The translations under genes were made by a program, and so were the position numbers. The notes under the pieces are model-generated. The model made no database searches and had not been told where the DNA came from. It worked only from the letters and a program-made list of their open reading frames with translations. Below, in pieces: positions 21,895-35,546 of a DNA stretch of 64,000 bases. How positions within the stretch are numbered: the first letter of the stretch is position 1; each line of letters begins with the position of its first letter. Source of the DNA: Bettongia penicillata ogilbyi (taxonomy: Eukaryota; Chordata; Mammalia; Diprotodontia; Potoroidae); NCBI GenBank assembly GCA_023548195.1, contig JAJHZJ010000419.1:2354773-2418772 (forward strand). Direction: 5' to 3'.

Positions 21895-23569
21895 GTAGGT
21901 ATTTCCGCCATGTTTGAGATCACTCTTGATGCATATATACTTGTCACAGTAGGCATGTTCTGATTATACATTTATAGGGTCTTTGAATATTGATCTAATC
22001 AGTCCAGAAAGTATGGTGTATTTTCTTTGAGGATCAAAGCGCTACAGTATTTCTCACTAAAACTGTGATGCTTTTTTTGCTATTGTTAGGAAACGCTAAA
22101 GAGAGGGAGCAATTCTTGCTATGGTTAGTACGATCCTAATTAAATAAGATTAAAATTATTTTTAGCCTAAAAATATAAAAAGTGTCATTTAGGTACATAT
22201 GTGGGTATATAGATGTAATATATATCTATATATAAATGTAAACTGTGTGTATATATACATGCACATAATTATTTGGTTACTTTTAAGTACAAATTTAGCT
22301 CTTCTACATGTGGAAATATGACAAATTATTTTGTAAGGATATGGGGAATAACCAGTGGAATGGAAATTGATTAATACAAGCTAAAAAACTCAACAAAATC
22401 ATGCTTATTTCCATGTTTACTAAGAGCCTACTGTCTGCAAGGCTCTCTACTGGGCACTGGAGCCAAAAACAAGTATCTGATCCCACATCTACAGTGTTTT
22501 ATTTTTTCTGTGCTTTCATTTTAAATTTTAACATTTTTGGTGAGCAGGAAAGCATGTCTTAAGATTGTTTATAAGTGACTTTTTCATAACTAATATATAT
22601 GGGGGAGGAGAGGGGAGGGGAGATATGTGTATGAGTCATATATGAAAGAAGAGGCTCACTGCTGAAGCAGCTGTGCATGTGGCTTGTTATAATTATGCAA
22701 CTCAGCATCATCTTGCTTATGGAGGTTTGAAACAGAGTATGTTTATACGGAAGGATATGTAGGGGATTGGTGATCTAGGCAGAACTAAATCAAATTCTAC
22801 CTAGCCTAAGAAAATTCTTATGGTATTAAAAGCTTTTTCCAACCCATTTTCAAGGCTAAACTTGGCAGAAAAAAAATTTCAAATCAACTTTAAAATGTAA
22901 TCTAATCACATTCTCATATAGTTACCTGCAACAGCCCAAAAAAAGACTCTTGCCCTTTTTGTTAAAATACATAGTAATTTGAAAATCTGATTTTCTCTTT
23001 CAAATTTGGAAGTGTGGTATTGATGGTAGCCACTCTTTGGATGTGAGGTGTGAATTTTCATTGAAATAATCACTAGATGTATCAGTTGGAACACCAAGCT
23101 AGGAGAAGCCTGAGCTCTAAAAACCCTCAAGCTCTCCTATTTCATTTCTCCCACCTGGATTCTGTCACCCAGGTAGAAGCATTTTAACTTTTTACTGTAC
23201 TAATGATTTCTTCAATGAAACGCTGATCATTTTTTCAGGAAATAAGATGAGAATCATTCATATAAAATTCTAGTTGATTTGTTTTCTGCTATACCTGCTT
23301 ACCACCATCTTGAAAGAACAAGTCGATGTATCTTCTTTATTTTTATTATTTTATTTCTTTCTATCCTTTTCAGAAAAGAATTGCAAGGAAAAATAATTCT
23401 ATAAACCTGAATTTCCTATTCAACTTACCTGGGTATAAACTCTAAAGAATACAGATTGTACATAGTGATTTTGGACCTTACATTCTTCCTATATTTGTCC
23501 CACTACATGGAGATTTTTAAACAGTATCACAAGTATTCTAGGCTTTAAACATTTCCCAAATGAATGACC

Positions 23570-23812
23570 GATTTTGTTGTTGTTTTGTCATTTTCAGTTG
23601 TTTCTGACTCTTTGTGACCCCATTTGCAGTTTTCTTAATAAAGATAATGGAGTGGTTTGCCAGTTCCTTCTCTAGATCATTTTAGAGACTGGGAAATGAG
23701 GTGACTTGCCCAAAGTCACAAAGCTAGTAAGAGTCTAAGGTCTGATTTTAACTCAGGAAGACAAATCTTCTTGATTCCTAACCAGACACTCTGTCTATGG
23801 CACTATTTTATA
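23570..23812 (-). mobile_element. Marsupial SINE, antisense
   Basis: RTE-like tail at the low coordinate (TTTCTGACTCTTTGTGACCC), then the antisense body (TGACTTGCCCAAAGTCACA). Confidence 0.85.
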
Positions 23813-24489
23813 TAGCAAAAATGATACAAACATCTGCATGTCACATATAAAGGGAATAAATTGATTTATCTATTATAAAACTGTAAGAGATTATCCAGAG
23901 AATCATAGGGTTGCAGACTGTTAGCAATAGCAGGTTAAATCAACTTGGAAGGCTTTTCACTAGCTAACAAACTTCTGATGTATAAAAGTTGGAAAGTACA
24001 GTAAAATTGTACAAATTTTAAGTGCAAGAGCCAGAAAAAATAGGATTTTAATACATAAAATATTTTATTAAAATAATAGCTAGTCAGTCAGCTAAAGAAT
24101 TGTTGTTTGAAATGTATGCTATTTTGAATAAGTTGAGATTAGCTTAACAAGATTTTATTTAGTACAGCTTGTACGTCTTACTACTGAAGCATACACATTC
24201 TTTCCAAAATCCTTTTATAAATATTAAAATGCCTACATTGGTAAGGATGGACTGCATTATCAATTAAGTACTTGGAATCTCTATTTTCTAAGTCACTGAT
24301 TCATTCCACTATTAAATAGGAAATGATTTTGTTGCTCAAATATCCCCCCAAAAGAATCATCTCTATGCCAACTTTATCATTATTGCAAAAATATGTTGCT
24401 GTTTTGTATCACTATTAAGGTATGCATACAAGAATTTGGTTTCATTTCTTTTCTGTACTAAGTATGGGACTTTCTGGCTTTTTATAAAT

Positions 24490-24685
24490 TAAAATGTTGA
24501 AGTAGATAGGCTGCTGAACTTGAAGTCAGGAAGTCCTGTGTTCAAATCTCATTCCAGGTACTCCCCACTGTGTGATGCTAAGTCCGTTTTTCTTGTTCTT
24601 CTCCCTCGTTTGTCAAATGTAAGGGGTGAATTGGATGGTCTGAAAGGCCCCATCAACCTTTAAATCTGTGATCCTAAAAATAAAT
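24490..24685 (+). mobile_element. MIR/SINE relic
   Basis: AAGTCAGGAAGTCCTGTGTTC head region and a GGATGGTCTGAAAGGCCCC tail. Confidence 0.6.
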
Positions 24686-24775
24686 CAATGATCCAGATCT
24701 TTGGGAAATGAAAAGAAAGATATTTTCTTGTTTATAATATCAGAAAAGTATATTTGAGACTATTTTTTCCCAAAG

Positions 24776-24992
24776 GGTTCAATTGTTTCAGTCATATCTG
24801 ACTCCTTATGACCCCATTTGCGATTTTCTTGGCAGAGATACAGCATTGATTTGCTATTTCTCTCTCTAGCTCATATTATAGATGAGGAGCTAAGGCAAAC
24901 AGGGTTAAGTGACTGAGGTCAAATATGAACTCAGGAAGATGAGTCTTCCTGATTTTGAGTCCTGTGCTCTAGCCCCTTGCTCCTAGTCCAGG
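24776..24992 (-). mobile_element. Marsupial SINE, antisense
   Basis: Tail TTGTTTCAGTCATATCTGAC then CTCCTTATGACCCC, followed by antisense body and head. Confidence 0.8.
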
Positions 24993-25204
24993 TTTTTTTT
25001 TTTTATTGTATTTATATTGTATTTATGTTATTGTATAGTTTCTTTTAAGGGAAATATCCATGAAAATATAATTTTAATATGGCAAGATTCTGATTTGGGA
25101 CATTTCTTGTTATAGTGTTGGATTCAAACCACATCAGTCTTCAGAAACTTGTCTTTTTTTAAGATTTGACCACCTACATTTTTAATTGTGGCAAAGGGTA
25201 TAAG

Positions 25205-25330
25205 GTATAATAATAGTGGCTAGAAGACCAATCTTGGACTTAGGAAGACTGTTTCGAGTGCTACCTTTGATTCATAGTAGCTCCATGACCCCAGACAAAT
25301 CATTTAACTTCTTAATGAATTAGGTAACCG
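25205..25330 (+). mobile_element. SINE relic
   Basis: GACTTAGGAAGACTGTTTCG and CCCAGACAAATCATTTAAC match the SINE body; ends are lost. Confidence 0.5.
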
Positions 25331-25589
25331 TGAAATTATAAATTACAGAGAAATTGTTGATCTGCCTTGACTTAATAAATGGCACATATTTGGAAAAATG
25401 GAAAATTTGGGAGAAAATATTAAAGGTTTTAATTCTTTTACTAAATAATACAAAAAAATAGATCCTTTTAGGTCACTTTAGCCAACCTCTGTAATCTATC
25501 CTAATATCTTTAGTAATTAGAAGAGTAAAGGCTAAAATTTTTTAAGCTACTATACCTCTCTAGCTGTGTGACCTTGGGCATAATGATGT

Positions 25590-25860
25590 GAAACTTTTCT
25601 TCCCAAGGCCTGTTTTTGCTGCTGTAGTATCATTATACCACAGTTACATAATTTGCATAATAACAAATGATCTGCATATTATTAATTCCTAGAGTTCCCA
25701 AAGCTGCATCACTTTGTTTGTCTAGGTAGTTACCCTACTACTTTGTGTTCTCACATTGAGAACAGTCATTCATTTGTATATTTAGTCACCACACAAACAA
25801 ATGACCCAGCACATGTTTGACAAACCTCCTATAAGGGGAGTGCATCAGGAGCTCAATATG
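25590..25860. other. Candidate conserved noncoding block in intron 3
   Basis: Repeat-free by eye with a run TAATTTGCATAATAAC and AAATGATCTGCATATTATT resembling POU/homeodomain and SOX sites. Evidence is motif density only. Confidence 0.2.
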
Positions 25861-26664
25861 TCAGAAGCCTGTCTGAAAGTCTTGGCTCAAGTGCTGAAGG
25901 CATAGTGTTCAATAGGAAAGAATGCTGAACATGAGTTTGAATCTTGTCTTGGACACTTCTTAGCTGACTGATAATGGACAAATTTCCTGTCTATTACATA
26001 GAATCCTGGAGAGGAATACACTTTGCATGAAACCAACAAATGTATAATCACTTTTCTTACGATTTCAAAATCATCTCAAAAGTTTTTTTATCTTCCAATC
26101 ATTTGGACCATGAACATTATAGTTTAAACAAAGCTACAAACAGGGGTAGGCAAAGTAAGTATGTACCTCGGACATATAATTTGCAGGGGGTACACAAGGA
26201 ACATTTGCAATATTGTTTTTATTTTAATGCCAAGAAAATGCCACTTTTCATGACACATTGATATTTATTTCATAATAAGGCAAGTCATATTTGTTTAATG
26301 GAGGCTCAGAGTCTTCAGGAAGCAACAGCAAATACAGCCAATTTTTCAATCATGGGGGTTGGGAGCACTACTGGGAATAATTTCCAAAGCTCATCAAGAT
26401 GTGCAAAAACATTTTCCTGGTCTACACTTAACTATTCTGTGTTACCATGAGAAAAACTGACCTTTTCATCAAACAATAAATACTTCAATGATTTATGGTT
26501 GCAAATTTTAAGTGTATCCCTTTTAACTGTCTTTCCACTTTGAAAGTAAGGAAAATGCTCTATCTTCCATGTTAGTTAATGCCAATAAAACTCCAAATTC
26601 CATTTTATTTATGGAATATTATCTATTTCTTTGTGATATAAACAAAATGGAAACCTAAGCTTTT

Positions 26665-26855
26665 ATTCAGGGGTTTTTAACCTTGAACTTGAACCTCATC
26701 TTCATAATTATTACTTTGATGGCTTCATTTCAATATAACTGATTTCCTCTATTATCTTATATGTTTTATACATTTTAAAACCTTATTCTGAGAAGGGGTC
26801 CAAAGATTTGGCTAGGCTGCCAAAAGGGGACATAGTGTGTTATCCTTGGTTTAGG
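26665..26855 (-). mobile_element. hAT-like nonautonomous DNA transposon relic (copy 2)
   Basis: CAGGGGTTTTTAACCTTG at the left and TTATTCTGAGAAGGGGTCC internally, the latter found in reverse complement at 57190-57210. Confidence 0.55.
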
Positions 26856-27187
26856 TGGAAGCTAAGTAGGAAATTTCAGGCCATAAATGCTGTACTGTTG
26901 ATTTAGGGATTGATGATTTGCATTTAGCAGTCAAATACACACAGACTGTTTTTATATAGCCACCTTGCCACATAAGATGAGTCAAGTGGGAACATGACAG
27001 GCATAGAGAAATTTTTTAAAGCTATCCATGCATATTATTGTATTTCTAACTACATACCAAAGTCTAGTACAGGTGGTATTCTACATCAGCTTGTCTAAAT
27101 AATTTATATATTCATTGCTGGTTTGTCAGACATCCTCTGCCACCTATGACTGGATGTCACCTGAGACTCTCCTGAGCTCTCTTCTCC

Positions 27188-27425
27188 TAGTTAGGCAGTG
27201 AAATGGATAGAATGTTGGAGTCAGGAAGATTTGAATCCAAATTCCACCTCAGATACTAGTTATGTGATCCTGGGCAAGTGACTTATTAGCCTTGGTTTCC
27301 TTGTTTGTAAAAGAGATAATAATAGTAAATACCTTTCTGGGTTGAAATGAGAATTAAATGAGACTAACATATAGAAAGCACTTGGCAAACTTCTAAGTGC
27401 TATACAAATGCTAGCTACTATTATT
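27188..27425 (+). mobile_element. SINE with MIR-type tail
   Basis: GTTAGGCAGTGAAATGGATAG head, GTGATCCTGGGCAAGTGAC body, and a tail through AAGCACTTGGCAAAC. Confidence 0.75.
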
Positions 27426-27439
27426 AACAAAATAATTAT

Positions 27440-28615
27440 GACATTCTTATTGTTATAATTTGAGGGTGTTATCTATTTCCATAGGTTTTTGTTATCATCT
27501 ATATACAGATAATTCCCAGTGCTGTATAGCCAACCCTAATCTATCTCAAGTTCTACTTCCTAACTGCCTTGTAGACATTTCCACCTGGATGCTGCCTCAG
27601 AACTCCATACCCAACATGTCCAAAAGTGAAATCTTTCCACTAAATCTGCCTCTTACCCAACCTTCCCTAGGGTATTACCATCCTTTTACTCGCCCATCCG
27701 AAACTTCTGAATACTCTCTGACTCTTCTCTCTCCTTCATCCAGTAACCCATCTGGTCAAGTCATTTGGCAAGTTCTATAACCTTGGACAAATCACTTAAC
27801 CTTGCCATGTCCTCAGTATTCTCATCAGTAAAATTAAGGGTTACTTCCAAGCTCTAGAGCTATATTCCTGTCACCCTGGAATTTCACCAATTGCATCTTC
27901 ATGCTACTCTCGCTTTAGTTTCAGCCCTAATTACTATTTGTGTGAATTATTGTAGTAGTTTCTCACTTGCCTTCCCTGAACTCCAGCGTCTTCTCTCTCA
28001 AGCTCATACTTCCCATAGCTGACAAAATAACCGTGATAAGCACATATAACTGTGTCTTCAAAAATATCAAGTGCTTCTAAGATAAAATCCATTCACCAAG
28101 TGGTGAAGGCCTTGTACAATCCAATTCCAACTTGCTGAGTTACCATTTTATTTCACTGCTCCCTTTCGCATACTTGATGTTTCAATTATAATTAACCTCC
28201 AGGGTCAGTTAGATATCAAAATTTGACCACTCGTAGTTATCCAGAATCAACGTTATCTTCTATCTTCTTGCATTGTCTCAGATCTGTGAAGCAAATCCTC
28301 ATTTTTTTCCAACCTTCCAGAAGTCTGATCTTACTTGAAGGCTCAGTTCAAAGATGATGGAGGTGGCCACAGAGCCTTCTCACATTAGCCCTGTTGAAAA
28401 TACTCTCTCCCTCAATAAATACTCCTAGATATCTTTGCTTGCCTCTCTGTCTTCACCTCTTCCTACATTATACCTATCTATGTACATAACTCTCCGGTAC
28501 AATATTAGCTCACTAAAGGCATGGACTGTTTTGTCTTTGTTTCCATAGCATTTAGGATTATTTCTTTCATGTAGAAGACATATAAGAAATTTTATTGAAC
28601 TTTGTTGTATCTGTC
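27440..28615 (+). mobile_element. L2-like LINE, split by a short SINE piece
   Basis: The translation at 27484-27600 gives FCYHLYTDNSQCC, the YxDD-equivalent region of an L2-like reverse transcriptase (YADDSQ), then DISTWM. A SINE fragment interrupts at about 27776-27870 (CTTGGACAAATCACTTAACC). The 3' region resumes to about 28615. Confidence 0.75.
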
Positions 28616-28959
28616 TTCCTTCCTTTATTCCTATTCTGATACATCTATCCCCTCTAAAGTTGTCATAACCCTCCTTTCTCATTGCTTCTGGATCTAGTAC
28701 TGTAGAAGCCCTACCCAGCCCAGACTCTTGTGCCTGAGCACATAATGTGAGCATCTTTATAGAACGTAATTCTCTACCACTCAGTATCATTCCCCTCAGC
28801 CCATTGGTCAACGTGCAGGGTTGGAATAGTCCTTGTTCCCTATAGCCACTTCCAGTTTCTCCCCCTACAACCTTTGGTGTGAGGACTTGCTGAACCCTGA
28901 CAGGATTGTTCATCCACCTTTGATGTCCACCTGCCACCCAAATCTCCCCTGTGGCTCCA

Positions 28960-29375
28960 AGAAGCAATAGCATGTGCAGTGGGCACATCCAGTAGAACTG
29001 TCTTGGTAGATGGCCTTAGCCTCAAAATCAATGGTAAATCAGGGGAATGTTTATCCCAAGCACGTGAAGACTTGCTCCAGTCAAATGAGTGGATGAGAAC
29101 AATTTGTTCCAGAGGCCATGAAGCAAGCACTGGGGAGCACTTAGAGCTTGATAAAACATCAAAGATGCCAAAGTCATCCACTGCATTCAATCATCATCAA
29201 TCTTGACTTTTGTCTTGCCCCTGGACTTTGGTGACTCTGGAAGAGAGAATGAGCATGATGACTTCGTGAAACTCTGCCTTACTTAAATCCAATTCACATG
29301 GAAGTCAAGACATCACCCCATGATGTCATTTGTCCTTTTCACAAATGAAGGACAAACAAGAGCAACCTCTCCCCC
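28960..29375 (+). mobile_element. RTE-tailed marsupial SINE-like element (copy 1)
   Basis: It shares with the next copy, in the same order, TTTGTTCCA, TGACTCTGGAAGAGAG, CATCACCCCATG and GAAGGACAAAC. It ends like other marsupial retroposons of this type. Confidence 0.6.
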
Positions 29376-29444
29376 TTTGAGATCCATGCCATTTATATCT
29401 AACTTTCAGTCAAATCTGTTGGTGAGTTACAGGAAAATTGAAAA

Positions 29445-29690
29445 ATGGGCAAATGAGACCAGTTTGTTCCAACGGCCGTAAAGGCACTGATGCACATACT
29501 CTGGAGTGCTTTGAGCTTGGTCAGACGTTAAAGTTGACAAGGTCACCCACTGCATCCCATCATATCACCAGTCATCTTGACTTCAATGACTCTGGAAGAG
29601 AGTGAGTTTGTCACGCCATCACCCCATGTTGTCATCGGTCCTCTTCAAAAATGAAAGGCAAACATCAAGACCCAGTTGAAATCCTGGTAG
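29445..29690 (+). mobile_element. RTE-tailed marsupial SINE-like element (copy 2)
   Basis: Shorter direct-orientation relative of the copy above. It carries AATGACTCTGGAAGAGAGTG and ends AAAATGAAAGGCAAACATC. Confidence 0.6.
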
Positions 29691-32225
29691 CTATTGTCTA
29701 CAGAACCACAGGTCTCTTCCCTTCCTCTTTCAATGAGTTTGGTACAGGGTTCACAGTTTTTCTCTCCTTCCCAATATCTGTTTTCTTACCAAGGGTCTTC
29801 AATGTACGCATTGACTTTCCCTCAAGGATCCTAACTAACTTAGTTCCTCAACCTACTATGAACCACTCCTCCATCTCACCTCAAGCCACACACAAAGGTA
29901 GTCATAGCCTTGCTCTTGCCATCACCCCTAAATGTACCACCTCTACATTCAAGGATCCCTAAATCCTTTTATCCAACCATGATTGTTTTACCTCTCCTAT
30001 GTCTTCCCTTACCGACTCTTCCGACTCTTTGTCTATAACATGACCTCCAATCCTTTTACCCCTCAGTTCTTTCCTGGGCCATCTCCTCTGTCCTAACTAC
30101 TCTCTCCTCTCTTCCTCATTTCAACCCCTTGGTGAAACAATTCAACTCTGTCCTGTACTCCTCTTGAATCCCAGTTTCCTTCTCATATCACCAATTATGC
30201 TCTGCCAGGCCTCAGTGTTGTATCACTCCCATCATCCACCACCTTCACTCCTACAGTTATGCCACTGAATAAAGGTGGGGACAGTCATACATCCATTCTG
30301 CCTGAGTCTACTAAAAACTTATGTTACAATCTCAACTGGAGCCTCACTGCTCCTAGCAGTCCTTCTATGTATGCCTTATCAACTCTGTCCCACTCAACAC
30401 AATAGCTCTTCCAAGTCTTTTTATACTTTCTCAAACCTCCCATGCCTGCCTGTCACTCCACCCTCTCAGCTGAGAACATTGCCTCATATTTTACAGAAAA
30501 ATTGAGACTACTTGCTGTAAAATCCCCTTTCCCCACTCCCTCATTTCCAATGATTTATATCCCTTCTGCTACTATGTCCTTCTTCACCTCTGTCTCACAT
30601 AATGGGGTGACCTTATTCTTTATTAAGGCTGCTTGCTCAAGCAATACCATCTCTTCCAACAGATGGCCCCCCCTCTGTTATTCCCACTCTCACTTATTTT
30701 CAATCTTTCCCCTTCTACTGGCTCATTCCCTCCTGTCTGCAAATATACTTATGTCTACCTCATTCTGAATAAACTTACTTGTTCCTTCCATAACTGCTAA
30801 ATATCAAAGTATTTGTCTTCCGCTTTTTGTGCTTAAACCCCTTGAAAAGGCCCTCTACAATAGGCATTTCCACTTTGTCTCTTCTCACTCACTTTTTAGC
30901 CCCTTACAATCCAGATTCTGACTCTCTGACCTCACTAATGATCTCTTAATTGTCAAATCCAATGACCTTTTCTCAGTCTGTAGCCTTTGACATTTGATCA
31001 CCTTTCTCTCCTTAATAATCTCTTCTCTTTAGGTTTTCAGGATACCATTCTCTCCTAGCTCCCTTCCAACTTCTCACACCACTCCTCACTATCCTTTGCT
31101 GGAAACTTATTTGGATTATGCCTTGTAATCTTAGGTGTCCCACAGGGTTCAGGCCTGGGCCCCTTCACTTCTCCTTCTTTACTGCTTGCCTTGGTGATTA
31201 TCTCAGCTCCCATGAATTTAATTCCCATCTTTATACTGGTGATTCTCTCTGCTGACCTCCAGTTTCACATTATCGACTACCTCTCAGACATTTCAAAGTA
31301 GATGTTCAGTAGACATTTTAAACTCATTATGTCCAAAAATAAAACTCATTGTCTTTCTCCCTAAATTCTCCCCTTACTTCTACCTTCCCTTTTACTGTAG
31401 AGGGCAACGCCATTCTCCTAATCTCTCAGGCTTTCAACCTAGAAGTCATCCTGGATTCCTTACTATTTCTTACCTCACCCCCATATCCAATCTTTTGTCA
31501 AAACCTGTTGATTTCACCTTGACAACGTCTTGAATATCCCCCTTCTCTCCTCTGTTACTGCTCCAGCTCTAGTGCAGGTCCCTCAATACCTCGTGCCTGA
31601 AATACTTCAGCAGCCCGCTGATGAATCTGACTGCCTCAAGTCCCTCCCTACTCTAATCTATCCTCTATTCAACCATTAAAGTCATTTTACTAAAGCACAT
31701 GTATGTCTATGTCATCCCACCTACTCAGTAAATTCCAGTGACTCCCTGTTGTCTCCAGGATCAAATAAAAAATGCTTTGATTCTCATTCAACACACTTTC
31801 TAACCTAGCCCTCTCCTATCTTTCCAATCTTCTTACACGTTATTTGTGACAGGTACCCTTTGATCCAGGGTCACTGGATCCCTGGCTGTTCTACAAACAA
31901 GACACTCTATGTTACAACTCCTGGTATTTTCTCTGGATGGCCTCCATGCCTGCAATGCTCTCCGTACTCATCTCTGCTCACTGAATTACATCTTCTATAG
32001 GAAGCTTTTCCCAAACTTTCAATTCTAGGGCTTTCCCTCTGTTATTTCCCACTTAACTTATACGTAGCTGGTTTGCATGTTTTAGTTTGCACGTTGTCTT
32101 CTCTAGTAGATTGTGAGTTCCTTGGGGGCAGGGACTGTGTTTTCTCTCTTTTTTTTTAAATCCCTGGTGCTTAGTACAGGTCCTGGCACATAGTAGGTTC
32201 TGAATAGATGTTTATTGGTTGACAT
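29690..32225 (+). mobile_element. Long L2/CR1-clade LINE, sense
   Basis: About 2.5 kb of one LINE in order. An endonuclease region (VAIVYRTTGLFPSSFNEF at about 29690; SHSLALAITPKCTTSTFK at about 29910) is followed by linker text at 30440-30520 (ASYFTEKLRL). The reverse transcriptase follows (GSGLGPL near 31150, FNSHLYTGDS near 31220), then a 3' end GGCACATAGTAGGTTCTG at about 32190. Many stops and frameshifts show it is dead. Confidence 0.8.
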
Positions 32226-34039
32226 TTGAGAGTGGAGTCATATAAAAAATATCAGTCATCTTGTAGTTAGTTACCTTATAATGAGCTTCTCAAAACTTTA
32301 CTAGGTTGGTTCTTATATAAATTACATGTAGTTTATTACCAAACACATATTCTTTGTCACTGTGTCTTAGTAGGAACTTCCATAGCTTATGCTCCATAAG
32401 CAAATCTTCAAGAGCCCAGATTCATCTACTCACCACAATGAGGCATCAAAGGAAAATTGTAATGGAAGAGTAGTTGTCATACAAAGTGTTCCCAAAGTAA
32501 TACTGCAGTACTATGACTTTTGTGACACCCTGTATTATGGGTGCAGTAAGCACTTAATAAGTGAATTTTTATAGATTAAATTTGCTTTTGTATGTTGCCT
32601 AGGAACCTAAGAGTCATTCATAACATTCTGTCTGTGAAGACTCTGTGTACTAAATACCAAATTTCTGATTTGTAAAGCATACTTTTGGAATATAACCCTT
32701 TTGTACACTCTAGACAACCTTTAAAAAATTTTGGCATCATTCATTTCCTTAAAGCTTAGAGTATTTCTTCCCTTTTTTTGTTAGCATTTGCTAATAAAAA
32801 ACAAACCATGTCTTTATTTGAGACTTCCCTGTCCCATTTCTTTCATATCTTTTTTTATTAGTCTAAGTGCTCAAAATTTTCATAAATCCTGATCTGAAAA
32901 AACACAGAAGTTTTATAGTTAGTTTTACCCAGCAGGATAGTTGTAATTTTGCCAACATACCTTATTTTGAAGGGTTTGTAGATCTTTCAGTATCAACATT
33001 TTTCGACGGGAGATGAAAAATTGAACAGTGAACCTTGAGGGTGTAATTTCTTAGAAACTCTATTTAAAACACTCACTATCAGAGACAATCTCTGAAGAAA
33101 AGTATCTTTCTCCAAAGAGCTTAAAATTAAGTCCAGCAGGCCTTTTCTGTTAGAAGCAGATGATGAATATTATGAGTTATAAATACAACATATTGGCATA
33201 AAACTGTTGGATATGCTACCAAACTATTGCCATTCTATAAGCAGGTTAGAGGGAGATGATCTAAGACAGGCTTCTCAATTAACTCTAGGACAAAGTTTTG
33301 CTATGGGTCCCAAATGGACAAAATTCCCAAACCAAGAGATGTCACTATTGCCCGCAGTAAAGTATTTCCATGTTTAACAGCCTTGTTGGGTAATTCTTCC
33401 TTAAGCCCATCCTAAATCCCTTATGCTTCATTTAAGCCCATTGACTCATGGTCTTAGCTCAGTGTGTGTAGAGGGGATCTGGTCATTATCTTCCATGTAC
33501 ATCCTGTACTTTGAAGACCATGCCTGAATCACCAGTGTTTAAATCATTTAAGAGTCTTGGATTTGTCTCCTACACCTTTTTATATTATGATAGATAATAT
33601 GTATGTACACCACCATTGGTGGGAATGATGAGTTGCTAACCAATTGCTGACTTGACTTGTCAAGTTTGTTTGACTAATTTGCTACATTAGTAACTGAACA
33701 GTTGAATTCGAAAGTTCAAACAAGCTGGCCATGTGGAACAATGTTATTAAGCATAATTTAGTTTACATTTTGTTTAGCTAATGCTAATTCCCACTACTTA
33801 AGATTAAATTTTTGTGTCCTCTTTAAGAAATTTGAGTGAATAGTGTGACTTTTGTTGTTGTTGCTATCTATGAAATAGTGTGTCTGAATTCATTGTGTAT
33901 AAAATATTCAATAGTAACTGGGGGAGTTTCAAATTAATTTTTAGACTTAACCTAGGGACAGAGAACTCTTGATGAAATAAGTGTATATACCAAAGTAGAT
34001 CAGTACTTGCTCTACAACTTGCAGGCTTAAAGAGTAGCC

Positions 34040-34170
34040 CAGGACAGTGAGAGGTTAAGTGACTTGCCCAAGTTCACAAACCAGCTTTTGTCAGAGAGGG
34101 ACTTGAACCCAGGGAGTCTGATTCCGAGACTAGCTTTCTATCCACTAAATCAATCTGCCTCTCTTAATTT
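34040..34170 (-). mobile_element. MIR/SINE relic, antisense
   Basis: TTAAGTGACTTGCCCAAGTTC and GGGACTTGAACCCAGGGAG. Confidence 0.7.
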
Positions 34171-34309
34171 CTATAATCAGCTTAATGACCATCATAACTT
34201 TTTTTTCTACTATATCACTGACCTCTGAGCAATTTATATCATTTCAGGTTATAGTGGCTCACCTTCTGCAAAAATAGAAAATTGCACTCTCTTTCCTTTG
34301 CACTGCATT

Positions 34310-34495
34310 AACAGAATCATAAATTTGGAGTTGGTAGGAACATTGGAGCTTATTTCATTCAGCTCTGTCATCATATAGATGGGGAAATTCAAGTTGAAAG
34401 AAGTGAAGGGATTTAAATGCCCCAAATCTCCACCATAGTGTCAGAGGTGAAAAACTCAGTCCTCTAATTACAAATTCATCTCTCTATTGCATCAC
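34310..34495 (-). mobile_element. Antisense MIR-like relic
   Basis: ATCATAAATTTGGAGTTGG through GGTGAAAAACTCAGTCCTC. Confidence 0.55.
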
Positions 34496-35509
34496 AAAAG
34501 GGAAATACGTACTGTATGGCCCCTGCCAATTTTAACTAATTATTTTTGCTAACAAAATGCCAAACTCATTTGTTTCTATATTGCTAAAAGAGTGCTTTTA
34601 GCATCCTCAAAGTGCCCACAGTCAAAGCCTCCTTAACTCCTCCTTAGTCATCTCTCTGATCTAATGTAAAAAATAGCAAAACAAAGAAAAAAAGTTTGTT
34701 GAATAAAAATGGAATTTAAATAACCAAAAATATGACAAAATGTTGAATGGTATTTAAAAATATCAGGAATGAATGAAAATGACATCTTGCAATTATATGC
34801 TTCCTCTAGTAATCTCAATAAACCTGATGCTTCTGAGTACTTAAGACATAACCTCTACTCAAATATTTTAATAAGATTTGGTTGTAGAAATCACCCCATA
34901 TTTGTGTTTTATAGTATAATATCAAAATAGTATCAAGTATTGATTTCTTTTTTTATATGTCCTGACACCCATCATCACACATAGAACAATATGTCAGAGA
35001 CACGGCTTTCAAGTTGGATCTTCCTGAGTCCAAGTCTAGCCTTCTCTCTGCTATAGTATATTGCTGCCCTTTTATTGTGATATATGACCAGAAACCTGAA
35101 AATTTAAAGTAAATGGATTTATGTTTATAAAAAATATAAAATACCCAAACAAGAAGTAATCTAAAATAAATCAGTTACCTAAAAGAGAGTCCCTGATAGC
35201 CATAATGACATAGTTTCAATGTGTACAACAATTTTCCAAAGGCATTGTTATGCATTTTTTCAGAGCCAGAAGAACTTTCTGAAGCATCTAGTCTTATCCT
35301 TTCATCTTTTACAAATAAGGAAATGGAGTACTTTTGGTAAAAGGGATCTCTTAGTACAGACAAGTTCATCAATATAATAATGTACATAGAAAACTATGAA
35401 CACATTTACATGGAAAATAAGTTTTACAAACATCTGTATAATCAATTAGATCATTTTATATAATCTGAGTAATTTGAATCTTATAGTGTTTCAGAATCAA
35501 TTATTCTCT

Positions 35510-35546
35510 GTGTGTGTGTGTGTGTATGTGTGTGTGTGTCTTTGTA
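35510..35546. repeat. (TG)n microsatellite
   Basis: TG run with a few interruptions. Confidence 0.9.

Noticed and set aside
28425..29190. Minus-strand frames of 187 and 116 codons
   Set aside because: They cover an L2 3' end, unclassified DNA and an RTE-tailed SINE-like element; no motif and no splice context.
30275..30768. Frames of 76 and 108 codons as a possible gene
   Set aside because: The sequence is the linker of an L2-like LINE (ASYFTEKLRL matches an antisense copy near 53820).
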